A stretch of DNA of 39,358 bases from positions 1-39,358 of the forward strand of contig JBIICY010000012.1 of NCBI GenBank assembly GCA_044238605.1, written 5' to 3'. The position numbers and the translations under genes were made by a program. This DNA is from UBA10438 sp044238605 (GTDB lineage: Bacteria > Bacteroidota > Ignavibacteria > Kapaibacteriales > Kapaibacteriaceae). The notes beneath the pieces are model-generated. The model did not search any database, had not been told where the DNA came from, and worked only from the letters and a program-made list of their open reading frames with translations. This document shows, piece by piece, positions 18,458 through 27,127 of the stretch (positions within the stretch are counted from its first letter, which is position 1; every line of letters starts with the position of its first letter).

Positions 18458-20548
18458 GTGAAGACTACTAGACTCCTCGCTGCTGGCATTCTTTTGATTT
18501 CGTCCCTGAGCGCATTGCGCGCGCAGGATGATGAACAGTCGGCTCGATACGGTATCGGCGGTGTTGCATCATTTGGTGCAGACCAGCACATGGCACCAAT
18601 AAAGGGTCTACCCGGTGTACCCAGCTGCTGTCCGGAGTATTCCTCTGCCCTTGCATTTACACCTTCGATAGACCTGTTGGCGCACCTGCGCTTTTCTCAG
18701 ACACTACGCGGTGAAACACGAATCGGATTCGATTATCATCCATCAACTCTCTCTGCACAGGCAACCACGGTAATCTCACCGAATGGAATCGAAGAACAGC
18801 TGCTCATCGATCATCAGCTCACGACCATGCGCGCCTACCTTAGCGTAACTCCAATGCTGAGCTATGATGTCTCTCGCAGACTCAGCATCCTTGGCGGCGT
18901 GCGTGCGGGCTTCTTGGCGGCATCAAGCTTTTCGCAGAAGGAGTCAATCGTTGCTCCGTCTGATGTAACGTACGAGGACGGAAACCGCACACGATTTGTT
19001 CTGGATTCTAATGCCGTGCCCGATGCGGCATCTACGCGTCTTGCTGCTGTTGCAGGCATCCGGTACGATATACCTGTAACATCCGACGAACGCTGGCACA
19101 TTATGCCAGAGCTAGTTGCTGTGTACGGACTCGGCAGTGTTCAGTCATCACAGCAGTGGAACCAGTCCAGCATACGCCTCGGTGTTGGCGTTGTATGGCA
19201 GAACTATAAACTTCCAGATCCGCCGCCACCGCCTCCACCACCACCTGTACCGGTGATCGTAGAGAACCAGGACTCCATCGAAGCCGCGAAAAGAGATTCT
19301 ATAGCAGCAGCCAAGAGAGATTCACTCCTTGCAGCACAGAAAGAAGAAGAAGCACGCAGGGCAAAGCAGAAGAAGACCTATTCGCTTGCTGTGAAGGGGG
19401 CTACCTCTGAGCTCCGCGACGAAAACGATAAGCCCCTTGCCGCACAGTCTTTGGTGGTAACCAACGCAGTGTCGCTCAATCTCTATGCGCTGCTGAACTA
19501 CATCTTCTTTGATTCGGCAAGTGCGGTGATTCCTCAGCGATATCACCGTCTTACGCCCGACGATACGAGATCCTTTAAGCTCGAAATGTTGAATGGTGCG
19601 GGCACATTTGCGATCTACCGCGATTTGCTAAACATTGTTGGTTATAAACTTCGATCCAATCCGAGCGAGAAGATCATCATTACGGGTTGTAATTCCGACG
19701 AAGGAGCAGAGCGCAATAACGGTGATCTCTCTCGGGCACGGGCCGCCGCTGTAAGAGACTATCTAACATCAATCTGGAGCATTGATCCAGAACGCATGGA
19801 ATTGCAGGCCCGCGATAAACCAGAGAATCCGTCAAGCGATAACGTAATCGACGGCAACGAAGAAAACCGTCGCGTAGAGATATCCGGACAGAACAGCAGA
19901 ATTCTCGATCCGATCTTCTTTACGGACACCCTGCGCTCCGTGAACGCGAAGTCGTTAGCTATTACGGCAGACGTCCAGTCGGACACAGCCGTGCGCACCT
20001 GGACGCTCGACATTTACCAGGGAACACGTCTTCTCGAAAAAGTTTCTGGCAAGGGGGCTGTTCCAACCCCAATCCGCTGGAACATCTCCAACAAACCCGA
20101 TGATCTGCCTCATACACGCGAGCCCCTTCGCTTTGACCTCGAAGTTGTAGACGAATCAGGGCAACGTCAGACCATGCAGCCAAAGGGCTACAACGTAGAG
20201 CAAGTCTACCGATCCGATAAAAAGACCGAGAAGTTCAACATGATCATCTTTGGCTTTAACGAATCGGAGTTTACGAAGCAGCACGATCGCATCTTGGACA
20301 TCATCCGTCCGCGCATCACGCCAAAGTCCAAGGTAACCGTCGAAGGCTACACCGACCGCCTCGGCACCGAAGACTACAACCTCCGCCTGTCACAACGTCG
20401 CGCCAGCGCCGTTGCCCAGCGCCTTAACCTCAAGCGCGACAGCGCAAAGGGCTATGGCTCAGGCGGTTCCACCTTCGATAACAATACCCCAGAAGGCCGC
20501 TTGTATAGCCGCACGGTGATTATTACGATAGAAACGACGGTGGAGTAG
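18458..20548 (+). CDS. Outer-membrane protein with two OmpA-like domains
   Basis: I chose GTG 18458, four bases after the upstream stop with GAGAAG ahead; an in-frame GTG at 18431 overlaps the previous gene. The 696-residue product has a signal peptide ending LRAQ and a predicted beta-barrel region of about 230 residues. A proline run follows near 255-262 and then an Ala/Lys/Glu-rich helical linker (AAKRDSIAAAKRDSLLAA). An OmpA-like domain at about 347-471 contains GCNSDEGAERNNGDLSRARA and ENRRVEI. A second OmpA-like domain at about 595-696 contains VEGYTDRLGTEDYNLRLSQR. OmpA domains bind peptidoglycan. Two of them after a barrel is unusual and would give a strong wall anchor. It is the last gene of the unit with the giant fibre. 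Confidence 0.85.
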   Translation: MKTTRLLAAGILLISSLSALRAQDDEQSARYGIGGVASFGADQHMAPIKGLPGVPSCCPEYSSALAFTPSIDLLAHLRFSQTLRGETRIGFDYHPSTLSAQATTVISPNGIEEQLLIDHQLTTMRAYLSVTPMLSYDVSRRLSILGGVRAGFLAASSFSQKESIVAPSDVTYEDGNRTRFVLDSNAVPDAASTRLAAVAGIRYDIPVTSDERWHIMPELVAVYGLGSVQSSQQWNQSSIRLGVGVVWQNYKLPDPPPPPPPPPVPVIVENQDSIEAAKRDSIAAAKRDSLLAAQKEEEARRAKQKKTYSLAVKGATSELRDENDKPLAAQSLVVTNAVSLNLYALLNYIFFDSASAVIPQRYHRLTPDDTRSFKLEMLNGAGTFAIYRDLLNIVGYKLRSNPSEKIIITGCNSDEGAERNNGDLSRARAAAVRDYLTSIWSIDPERMELQARDKPENPSSDNVIDGNEENRRVEISGQNSRILDPIFFTDTLRSVNAKSLAITADVQSDTAVRTWTLDIYQGTRLLEKVSGKGAVPTPIRWNISNKPDDLPHTREPLRFDLEVVDESGQRQTMQPKGYNVEQVYRSDKKTEKFNMIIFGFNESEFTKQHDRILDIIRPRITPKSKVTVEGYTDRLGTEDYNLRLSQRRASAVAQRLNLKRDSAKGYGSGGSTFDNNTPEGRLYSRTVIITIETTVE

Positions 20549-20664
20549 GGACCAGGGACTAGGGACCAGGGACTAGGGACCAGGGACTAGGGACCAGGGA
20601 CTAGGGACCAGGGACCAGGGACTAGGGACCAGGGACTAGGGACCAGGGACTAGGGACCAGGGAC
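20546..20664 (+). repeat. TAGGGAC/CAGGGAC heptamer tandem repeat overlapping a stop codon
   Basis: Eight copies of the 14-nt unit TAGGGACCAGGGAC, made of two related heptamers, with one extra CAGGGAC at 20616-20622. The first TAG is the stop codon of the OmpA gene. No hairpin or gene lies inside. Confidence 0.95.
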
Positions 20665-20675
20665 AGCCTTCTTGT

Positions 20676-20696
20676 GTACCTCGTACCTAGTACCTA
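20676..20696 (+). repeat. GTACCTA heptamer repeat, three copies
   Basis: GTACCTC, GTACCTA and GTACCTA follow one another directly 11 nt after the larger heptamer array. The end overlaps TATCTTTA (20695-20702), a one-mismatch TAnnTTTG element that may serve rpsD. Confidence 0.7.
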
Positions 20697-20792
20697 TCTT
20701 TATGGCTCTACAAAAACGCCGGTGCTGGGAGTACCCCCATGCCGGACACTCAATAACTAATGTTGCCCCAGATTACTGGGAGCGAGGTACAC

Positions 20793-21395
20793 ATGAAGTA
20801 TAATGGCCCTAAGGTCAAGATCTCGCGCAAGTTAGGCTTTGCGGTTACGCCAAAGTCGCGCAAGTATCTTGATAAGAAGCCGGCCCCTCCAGGCCAACAC
20901 GGTGCGTCGAAGAAGCGCGCCAAACTCTCTGACTATGCGAAGCAGCTTCTCGAGAAGCAGCGTTTGCGTTTGCAGTACAACCTGCACGAGCGTCAGATGA
21001 CGAACTACATTGCTAAGGCAGCTCGTATCCAGGGTAACAAGGTAGACATCCTTGTTCAGCTTCTCGAGCAGCGTCTAGACTCTCTGGTATTCCGCTCAGG
21101 TCTTGCCCGCTCGATGTACGCAGCGCGTCAGTATGTGCGTCACGGACACGTAACCCTGAACGGCAAGAAGGTAGACATGCCGGCATATGCAGTTCAGCCA
21201 AACGACGTTATCGCTATCCGCGAAAAGAGCCGCAAGGTTGAAGCAATCCAGGAAGCTATTCGCTCAGCTGCCCCACCACCATATCTCGATATGAGCAAGG
21301 CAGATTACTCAGTGAAGTTCCTCTACCTTCCTCCACGTGAAGAAGTCCCAGTTGTATGCGAAGTACCACTCGTTATCGAGTACTACTCACGTTAA
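20793..21395 (+). CDS. rpsD: 30S ribosomal protein S4
   Basis: The 200-residue protein starts at ATG 20793 (MKYNGPKVKISRKLG), preceded by GCGAGG; an in-frame TTG at 20760 would add 11 non-conserved residues. PAPPGQHG and the central S4 RNA-binding domain (SLVFRSGLARSMYAARQYV, HVTLNGKKVDMPAY) are plain. S4 binds 16S rRNA early in small-subunit assembly. Length and motifs are normal for Bacteroidota-type S4. It is not next to rpsK, rpoA or rplQ here, so it has left, or never joined, the alpha operon arrangement. S4 often controls its own operon through the leader, but I see no clear S4-binding pseudoknot in the roughly 90 nt upstream. A strong terminator follows directly. Confidence 0.95.
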   Translation: MKYNGPKVKISRKLGFAVTPKSRKYLDKKPAPPGQHGASKKRAKLSDYAKQLLEKQRLRLQYNLHERQMTNYIAKAARIQGNKVDILVQLLEQRLDSLVFRSGLARSMYAARQYVRHGHVTLNGKKVDMPAYAVQPNDVIAIREKSRKVEAIQEAIRSAAPPPYLDMSKADYSVKFLYLPPREEVPVVCEVPLVIEYYSR

Positions 21396-21419
21396 TCAAC
21401 TCAGCATCAACTATCTCGG

Positions 21420-21453
21420 CGCCTCGGTTCGTATATGCGGATCGAGGCGTTTT
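21420..21453 (+). terminator. Intrinsic terminator after rpsD
   Basis: A 12-bp stem with two G-U pairs (21420-21431 with 21438-21449) and loop TATATG is followed by TTTT, 25 nt after the rpsD stop. It isolates rpsD from the methyltransferase. Confidence 0.85.
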
Positions 21454-21533
21454 GGTTTAATCTTCTCTATATTGAAATGGCCCACAAATTCGGCCCCACT
21501 CATATCTAACAGTCTAACAGAAAGAGTTTTTCT

Positions 21534-22346
21534 ATGTCGAGCTCCAGTCCCTATTCGTCAGAGCAGTTTATAGATGACGAAGCAGACAATGAGATCTCAA
21601 GATTGGAAGATCAGGCCCGAGTGCGATGGCCTCAGGAAGTAGTTGCTCTGCGTAACGCAGGATTAAAAGCGGGTAACAGTATTGTAGATATAGGATGTGG
21701 TCCGGGAGTAATTACAGGGTTTTTGGCCGAGGAAGTCGATGAATCAGGCTTGGTACTTGGCATTGAGAAAAATGAACGGCTTGTTAACGTAGCAAAGACG
21801 AGAAATGCCAAGTACAACCAGGTTCAGATAATCAATAGTGACGCCTGCGATCTAACCGAAGTCAAAGACAATTCTTTTGATTTTGCGTACACGAGATTTG
21901 TTTTGCAACATCTTCCAGATCCAAGCAAGCTGCTGACTGAAGCGATTAGAATACTAAAACCTGGTGGGAAGTTGATAGTTATGGATGTTGATGATTCTCT
22001 TTTCCACATAACGCCATATCATGAAGGCATGACTCAGTTTTTGTTTGAAGCGTCAAAGGGTCAGAACATATACGGTGGAGATAGATACATCGGTCATAAG
22101 ATACCATGCATGATGTTTGATGCCGGATTTACTGAAATACATGCATCGGTGTACACTTTTACGTCCAAGAATATCACCCCAAATCAGTTTCTAGATATCA
22201 CAACAAAATTTAAACTTGAGTTATTGGATCCCGCTCTCAAAGACTGGGGTGAAAATATGTTGAATGAAGTTTATCGTAAGTCACAGGAGGGTGCTTTTTT
22301 CGGATCGGCAGGTGTGTATTGTGTTGTTGGTGAAAAAGAAATGTAG
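21534..22346 (+). CDS. Class I SAM-dependent methyltransferase
   Basis: This 270-residue protein starts at ATG 21534 after AGAAAGAG. The SAM-binding motif I (VDIGCGPGV) is at residues 51-59, an acidic residue after strand 2 (GIEKNE) at Glu78, and motif II/III features (NSDACDL, FDFAYTRFVLQHLPDP) at 101-130, followed by RILKPGGKLIVMDVDD. This is the Methyltransf_11/25-like core. The C-terminal 100 residues are variable and probably set the substrate, which I cannot name; small molecules such as quinone precursors or secondary metabolites are typical for the family. Base composition is visibly more AT-rich than that of rpsD and the kinase on either side, which may indicate transfer. The ROK gene starts 18 nt after its stop, so the two may be co-transcribed. 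Confidence 0.85.
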   Translation: MSSSSPYSSEQFIDDEADNEISRLEDQARVRWPQEVVALRNAGLKAGNSIVDIGCGPGVITGFLAEEVDESGLVLGIEKNERLVNVAKTRNAKYNQVQIINSDACDLTEVKDNSFDFAYTRFVLQHLPDPSKLLTEAIRILKPGGKLIVMDVDDSLFHITPYHEGMTQFLFEASKGQNIYGGDRYIGHKIPCMMFDAGFTEIHASVYTFTSKNITPNQFLDITTKFKLELLDPALKDWGENMLNEVYRKSQEGAFFGSAGVYCVVGEKEM

Positions 22347-22364
22347 ATAGTAGGGAAGCAAGAG

Positions 22365-23255
22365 ATGGACATTTTCGGCGGTATAGACATCGGCGGTACG
22401 GGCATCAAGTATGGCGTTGTAGATGCGCAGGGTGCTACGATGTGGGAAGACAATACGCCTACGCTGGCACATGAGGGGCTGGGGGCGGTTTTGGAGCGCA
22501 TTAAGAGGGTTGCGCAGGAGATCCAGAAGCGCAGTCCGGAGATCAAGGCACTTGGTGTAGGCGTTCCGGGAATAGTAGACCCCGTTACAAAGCACGTGCA
22601 GGCTCCACCGAATCTGCCGGGGTGGGACGATGTAGACCTCCTGGGTGCACTGCGTAGTGTATGCCCCTTACCCATCGATATCGAGAACGATGCTAATGCG
22701 GCCGCGCTTGCAGAAGCGCTTATGGGTGCTGGCGTGAATGAGCCCAACTTTCTTTATGCCACGCTTGGGACGGGTATTGGCGGCGGAGTGATCCTCAACG
22801 GACGTCTGTACAGGGGTCCGCATGGTGATGCCGGCGAAATCGGACACATCATCATGGATGCATGGGCACGTGAGGGGGCTCGCGATCCGCGGCTGTTTCG
22901 CACGGCTGTGTTGGAGGATTACGTAGGGATCCAGGGCATCATAACCATGGCCCACGATCAGGGCGAAATGGTTCGCTCCGTGCGTGATATCACCAACGAC
23001 CATGTGCTGCGAGAAGCCGGACGCATCATTGGCATTGGCATGTGCTCTGCACTTGCAGTGCTTGGCTTGCGGGTTCTCATAGTAGGGGGCGGCGTATCGC
23101 AAGCCCCGTTCATACTTGATACGATTCGCTCTACCATGGCATTGCGTGCAATACCTACGATTGCCCATAACCTGCGTGTGATACCGGCACAGTTTGGCTC
23201 GCATGCCGGACTTGTGGGCGCAGCTGCAGTTGGACGGGCGTGTGTCGTGCGATGA
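22365..23255 (+). CDS. ROK-family sugar kinase (glucokinase-like)
   Basis: This 296-residue protein starts at ATG 22365 with GGGAAG upstream. The phosphate-binding motif DIGGTGIK is at residues 8-15. VPGIVDP (68-73), the catalytic aspartate in IENDANAA (Asp109), GTGIGGGVI (135-143) and the GEIGH motif (158-161) follow. ROK proteins phosphorylate glucose or other hexoses with ATP or polyphosphate, or act as repressors. There is no N-terminal helix-turn-helix, so a kinase is likely. The usual CxCGxxGC zinc cluster after GEIGH is missing: this stretch reads AREGARDPRLFRTAVLED with no cysteine. That points to a divergent subgroup, so the sugar is uncertain. Confidence 0.85.
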   Translation: MDIFGGIDIGGTGIKYGVVDAQGATMWEDNTPTLAHEGLGAVLERIKRVAQEIQKRSPEIKALGVGVPGIVDPVTKHVQAPPNLPGWDDVDLLGALRSVCPLPIDIENDANAAALAEALMGAGVNEPNFLYATLGTGIGGGVILNGRLYRGPHGDAGEIGHIIMDAWAREGARDPRLFRTAVLEDYVGIQGIITMAHDQGEMVRSVRDITNDHVLREAGRIIGIGMCSALAVLGLRVLIVGGGVSQAPFILDTIRSTMALRAIPTIAHNLRVIPAQFGSHAGLVGAAAVGRACVVR

Positions 23256-23260
23256 TATCG

Positions 23261-23268
23261 TAGATTTG
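23261..23268 (+). promoter_or_regulatory. TAnnTTTG-type -7 element upstream of the DUF2723 gene
   Basis: TAGATTTG is an exact match placed just after the ROK stop codon and 41 nt before the ATG at 23310. Confidence 0.5.
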
Positions 23269-23309
23269 CACCTTGATTAGTCACTAACTCACATTGGTAC
23301 ACTGTGCCC

Positions 23310-26300
23310 ATGCAGAACTCTAACAAAACACTTCACTATGCGTTTGCAAGCATTGCTACCATCGTAGCGCTTGCCACGTATCTCATGACCGTGCAGCCGA
23401 CGGTTCCGTTCTGGGACTGCGGTGAATTCACGGCAGCTTCTGTTCAGCAGCAAGTGCCGCACCCACCAGGTGCGCCACTATTCCTCATGCTGGGCAAGGT
23501 CTTCCACCTGCTGCCGTTTGGCGATCCAGGCTGGCGTGTAAACCTGTTAAGCGTTCTTGCCAGTGCCGCAACGGTTCTGCTGCTGTATCTCATCACGGTT
23601 CGTGTGATTCGAAACTTCTTTACAGAAGACCTCAACGAGATCGGCAATGCATTGTTGGTCTATGGAGGGGGCTTTGTAGCTGCACTTACATATGCCTTTA
23701 CTGATACGTTCTGGTTCAATGCTGTTGAGTCGGAAGTTTACGCCGCATCGTCGCTGTTCGTAGCCATCATTGTGCATCTGATGATGATATGGAATGAAAA
23801 GGCCGACGAACCAGGGCATGAGAAGTACCTACTCCTGATCGTCTACTTGATCGGTCTGTCCATCGGTGTGCACCTTCTGTCGATCCTTACACTGTTCTCG
23901 ATCGTGCTTCTGGTATACCTGCGCAAGTACGAGTACTCAACAAAGACGCTGCTCCTCACAATGGGTATTGGCCTTGGCTTGTTTGTGCTGATCTACAACG
24001 TGATCATCATGAAGCTTCCGGCACTCTTTGCTGGTAACCTGCCGTTTAAGAACGATGCTCGTGAGTTTCTCGTAGAAGACAACAACCTGTTTGTGCTAAT
24101 CGGTATCGGACTCATCATCGGTGCCGGAGTAGCACTCTACATCGGCAACAAGCAGCGTCGCGGAATCTTGTCGCTTGCTGCTTCATCATTCCTTCTGCTC
24201 ATCCTTGGCTACTCGACGTATGCACACATCCTGATTCGTGCAAACTCGAATCCGCCGATGAACGAGAACAAGCCAGAGAACTTCTCAAAGCTTGTAAGCT
24301 ACCTTGGTCGTGAACAGTACGGCGAAGCACCAACATGGCCGCGCCGGTATCAGCAAGACCAGCGGTTTGTAAACAATTATCTGAAGTATGGTAAGTGGAC
24401 AGAGCCTCCTGTGCAGCGTGTTGAGCGCAAGGATGGGGCGGTGTTTGGCAAGCCAGATTTTGGCAAGTGGAAGACTGACGGAAAGTCCAGATTTAATGGG
24501 GCTGAATTTGCCTACATGTGGGACTACCAGATCAACCAGATGTACATCCGGTACTTCCTCTGGAACTTCCTGGGAAGAGTAAGCGACGTGCAGGATGCAC
24601 CAGCTGCAAGCCCCTTAACAAAGCAGTCAGTTATAGAAGCACAGAACTACAAGAACGGCTACGCAAGCCACTTCCCAATCAACTACTTTGCGCTTCCGCT
24701 ATTGCTGGGTCTTGTTGGACTTGTGTTCCACTTTAAGCGAGATAAAGAAATGGCATGGGTGTATCTCGTGCTGTTCCTCATGACGGGTGTTCTGGCGGCT
24801 ATTCAGCAGAACCAGCAAAATCCGCAGCCACGTGAGCGTGACTACTTCTATGTTTCGTCGTTCATGGTCTTTGCCATGTGGGTTGGTCTTGGCGCATTCT
24901 TCGTAATGGAGAAACTCAAGAACAACACTGCTGCACTTGGTGGTGCTCTCCTTGGCATCATTGCGCTTGTGCCGGTAAACATGGCGGCGCAGAACTGGTT
25001 TACGCATTCGCGTGCCGGAAACTACCTTGCGTTTGACTATGCATATAACATTCTGCAGTCGGTTGAAAAGGATGCTATCCTCTTCACGAACGGCGACAAC
25101 GACACATTCCCCGTATGGTATCTGCAGGATGTAGCAGGTATACGCCGCGACGTACGCGTTGTGAACCTCTCGCTTGGTCAGACCACATGGTACATCGAGC
25201 AGCTGAAGAACAGAGACCCATGGGGCGCCAAGAAACTCCCGTTGAGCTTCTCAGACAGTCAGCTTCTTGTTGATGAAGAAGACGCAGGGGCACTGTCGTA
25301 TGAGTTTGGTGCCGCACAGCAGATCTCATTCCCTGTGTCGAAGGATATTCTGCGTAAGTGGACGTCTGATTCGACCATTATCAATCGCGGAACGTTCACG
25401 TGGACCTTTACAGGATCTCCACGGGGTCGTGGCGAAGATGGTAAGGATAGTTACTTCTTTGGCGTACAGCACAAGCTCGTAGCAGACATCATCAAGCAGA
25501 CCAAGTTTGAGCGTCCGGTGTATTTCTCTACGTCAATGGGCATCGAACCAGGATACGCTGATGAGCATTGCGGTCTGCAGGACTACATGCGCCTCGAAGG
25601 TCTTGCCTTCCGCGTGTGTCCAGTGCCGCAAGTATCGATGATTGGATACGGCGTAGATGATAAGCTGATGAATCAGTACTTCATGGTAGACCTGGCAGAT
25701 GATGAGGTGCACACAGAACCACACGTTGGTTTGAAGTTCCGTAACCTGAACAATCTGAACGTGTACTACGATGATGTGCACCGCGGATACGTCTCCAGCT
25801 ACCGCTATACGTTCTTTAGCTATGCACGCTTTAAGCTGTACGAGCAAAAGGACAGTGTGGGTGCAGGCAGGGTTCTTAACCGTATGAACCAACTGATCTC
25901 GGTGGAGCAGTTCCCGATATCGATGATGTTTGAGATGGAAATCGGACGTCTCTACAATGCCATCGGCATGTATGCAGAATCTGAAAAGGTTGGAATGAAT
26001 GCCCTAAAGAGCTGCGAGATGATCATCAAGAACCCACGTCTGTACACGCTTGAGCAAGGCTTCCAGGTTCAACCAGGGTCTACAGATGAAGAAGCTCTTA
26101 ATCAGGCAAGTGCTCTTGCCCGCATGTATGCTGCAGAAGCGGCGAAGATTGCCGGCAAGTGGGACGTAGCGTTGCGCTATCTGAAGGAGTTTGGATCGAT
26201 GACTGGAAGATCGATGGATCTGGAAGTCAAGATTGACGAGATCGAAGTCCTCAAGAAGCTCCGTGCTAAGGACTTTTACGGTGCGCTTGACGGTGCACTG

Positions 26301-26414
26301 AGGATGCGCGGAAAGTATGGCAACATTGGCAGCGAAATGCAGCAGCTGATCTTTGAACTGCAGCGCAGGCTCGGACGAGAGCAACAAAAACTGTCGATGG
26401 CTGTTACTCCGTGA
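23310..26414 (+). CDS. DUF2723 multi-pass membrane protein (TMEM260-like, putative glycosyltransferase)
   Basis: The product has 1034 residues from ATG 23310; a GTG two codons upstream (23304) is an alternative. The family signature FWDCGEFTAAS with PHPPGAPLF lies near residues 33-60. Many hydrophobic helices fill the N-terminal half to about residue 560, as expected for a GT-C-like membrane fold. The loop with REPRERDYFY-type residues (PQPRERDYFYVSSFMVF) is also typical. The C-terminal half is soluble, with NGDNDTFPVWYLQ and helical TPR-like repeats at the end. DUF2723 proteins are common in Bacteroidota; the eukaryotic relative TMEM260 has been linked to protein O-mannosylation. A role in glycosylating exported surface proteins is plausible here but unproven. 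The rhomboid gene overlaps its stop by four bases. Confidence 0.85.
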   Translation: MQNSNKTLHYAFASIATIVALATYLMTVQPTVPFWDCGEFTAASVQQQVPHPPGAPLFLMLGKVFHLLPFGDPGWRVNLLSVLASAATVLLLYLITVRVIRNFFTEDLNEIGNALLVYGGGFVAALTYAFTDTFWFNAVESEVYAASSLFVAIIVHLMMIWNEKADEPGHEKYLLLIVYLIGLSIGVHLLSILTLFSIVLLVYLRKYEYSTKTLLLTMGIGLGLFVLIYNVIIMKLPALFAGNLPFKNDAREFLVEDNNLFVLIGIGLIIGAGVALYIGNKQRRGILSLAASSFLLLILGYSTYAHILIRANSNPPMNENKPENFSKLVSYLGREQYGEAPTWPRRYQQDQRFVNNYLKYGKWTEPPVQRVERKDGAVFGKPDFGKWKTDGKSRFNGAEFAYMWDYQINQMYIRYFLWNFLGRVSDVQDAPAASPLTKQSVIEAQNYKNGYASHFPINYFALPLLLGLVGLVFHFKRDKEMAWVYLVLFLMTGVLAAIQQNQQNPQPRERDYFYVSSFMVFAMWVGLGAFFVMEKLKNNTAALGGALLGIIALVPVNMAAQNWFTHSRAGNYLAFDYAYNILQSVEKDAILFTNGDNDTFPVWYLQDVAGIRRDVRVVNLSLGQTTWYIEQLKNRDPWGAKKLPLSFSDSQLLVDEEDAGALSYEFGAAQQISFPVSKDILRKWTSDSTIINRGTFTWTFTGSPRGRGEDGKDSYFFGVQHKLVADIIKQTKFERPVYFSTSMGIEPGYADEHCGLQDYMRLEGLAFRVCPVPQVSMIGYGVDDKLMNQYFMVDLADDEVHTEPHVGLKFRNLNNLNVYYDDVHRGYVSSYRYTFFSYARFKLYEQKDSVGAGRVLNRMNQLISVEQFPISMMFEMEIGRLYNAIGMYAESEKVGMNALKSCEMIIKNPRLYTLEQGFQVQPGSTDEEALNQASALARMYAAEAAKIAGKWDVALRYLKEFGSMTGRSMDLEVKIDEIEVLKKLRAKDFYGALDGALRMRGKYGNIGSEMQQLIFELQRRLGREQQKLSMAVTP

Positions 26415-27073
26415 ACATACTCACACTAGCTCCGTTAACACTTACGATCGTGATCGCCACCTGTGCGGTCACGATCGTTTCGTTTAAGAACTTCGGGATC
26501 TACAACCGTCTGCTCCTGAACATCGATGCCGTACTTGGTAAACGGGGCGAGTGGTGGCGTATGCTTACATGTGGACTTGTTCACGCAGACTACATGCATT
26601 TAGCGTTCAACATGTTCTCACTGTTCATGATCGGTATCTGGTTTGAGCACAACATCGCATCGTGGCGCTTCGGTATGGTCTACACGCTAGGCGTGCTCGC
26701 GGGCTCGTTTGCCTCGATCATCGTGCATCGAAACGCCCCCTCCTACATGGCTGTTGGAGCATCAGCTGGAGTCAGTGCCGTAGTCGGTGCTGCAACGGTA
26801 ATGTTTCCTGATCTGTCGATCCGGCTGTTGATCGTACCATTCCCCATGCCGGCATGGGTGTTTGGGTGCCTCTATATCATGTACTCGGTGGTGTTTGCTT
26901 CGCGCGGTATGGATAATGTCGGACATGAAGCCCACCTTGGCGGCATGTTTGGTGGGATGACTCTGATAGCAGCCTTTTATCCTGAAGTTGCACTGGGGAA
27001 CGCCTTTGCGATCGTTGCCATGTTTGGGGCAGGGGGCTTAGCATATGCATGGCGCAGGCGCCGTCCGATGTAA
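26411..27073 (+). CDS. Rhomboid-family intramembrane serine protease
   Basis: The gene starts at GTG overlapping the upstream stop (GTGA), so it is translationally coupled to the DUF2723 gene. The 220-residue protein has about six membrane helices. Rhomboid hallmarks are present: HxxxN in helix 2 (His63, Asn67 in HLAFNMFS), the nucleophile in GASAG (Ser118) and the catalytic His in AHLGG (His175), with WWRMLT in the L1 loop region. Rhomboids cut transmembrane substrates within the bilayer. The coupling to a putative glycosyltransferase suggests shared work at the cell envelope, but the substrate is unknown. Length and catalytic residues look intact. Confidence 0.9.
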   Translation: MNILTLAPLTLTIVIATCAVTIVSFKNFGIYNRLLLNIDAVLGKRGEWWRMLTCGLVHADYMHLAFNMFSLFMIGIWFEHNIASWRFGMVYTLGVLAGSFASIIVHRNAPSYMAVGASAGVSAVVGAATVMFPDLSIRLLIVPFPMPAWVFGCLYIMYSVVFASRGMDNVGHEAHLGGMFGGMTLIAAFYPEVALGNAFAIVAMFGAGGLAYAWRRRRPM

Positions 27074-27091
27074 CGATTGAGCTGGCTGCGG

Positions 27092-27099
27092 TATCTTTG
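27092..27099 (+). promoter_or_regulatory. TAnnTTTG-type -7 element
   Basis: TATCTTTG matches exactly and lies 28 nt before the ATG at 27128, after the rhomboid stop. Confidence 0.5.
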
Positions 27100-27127
27100 C
27101 ACACTACACTTACGTTAGGTTACCATC

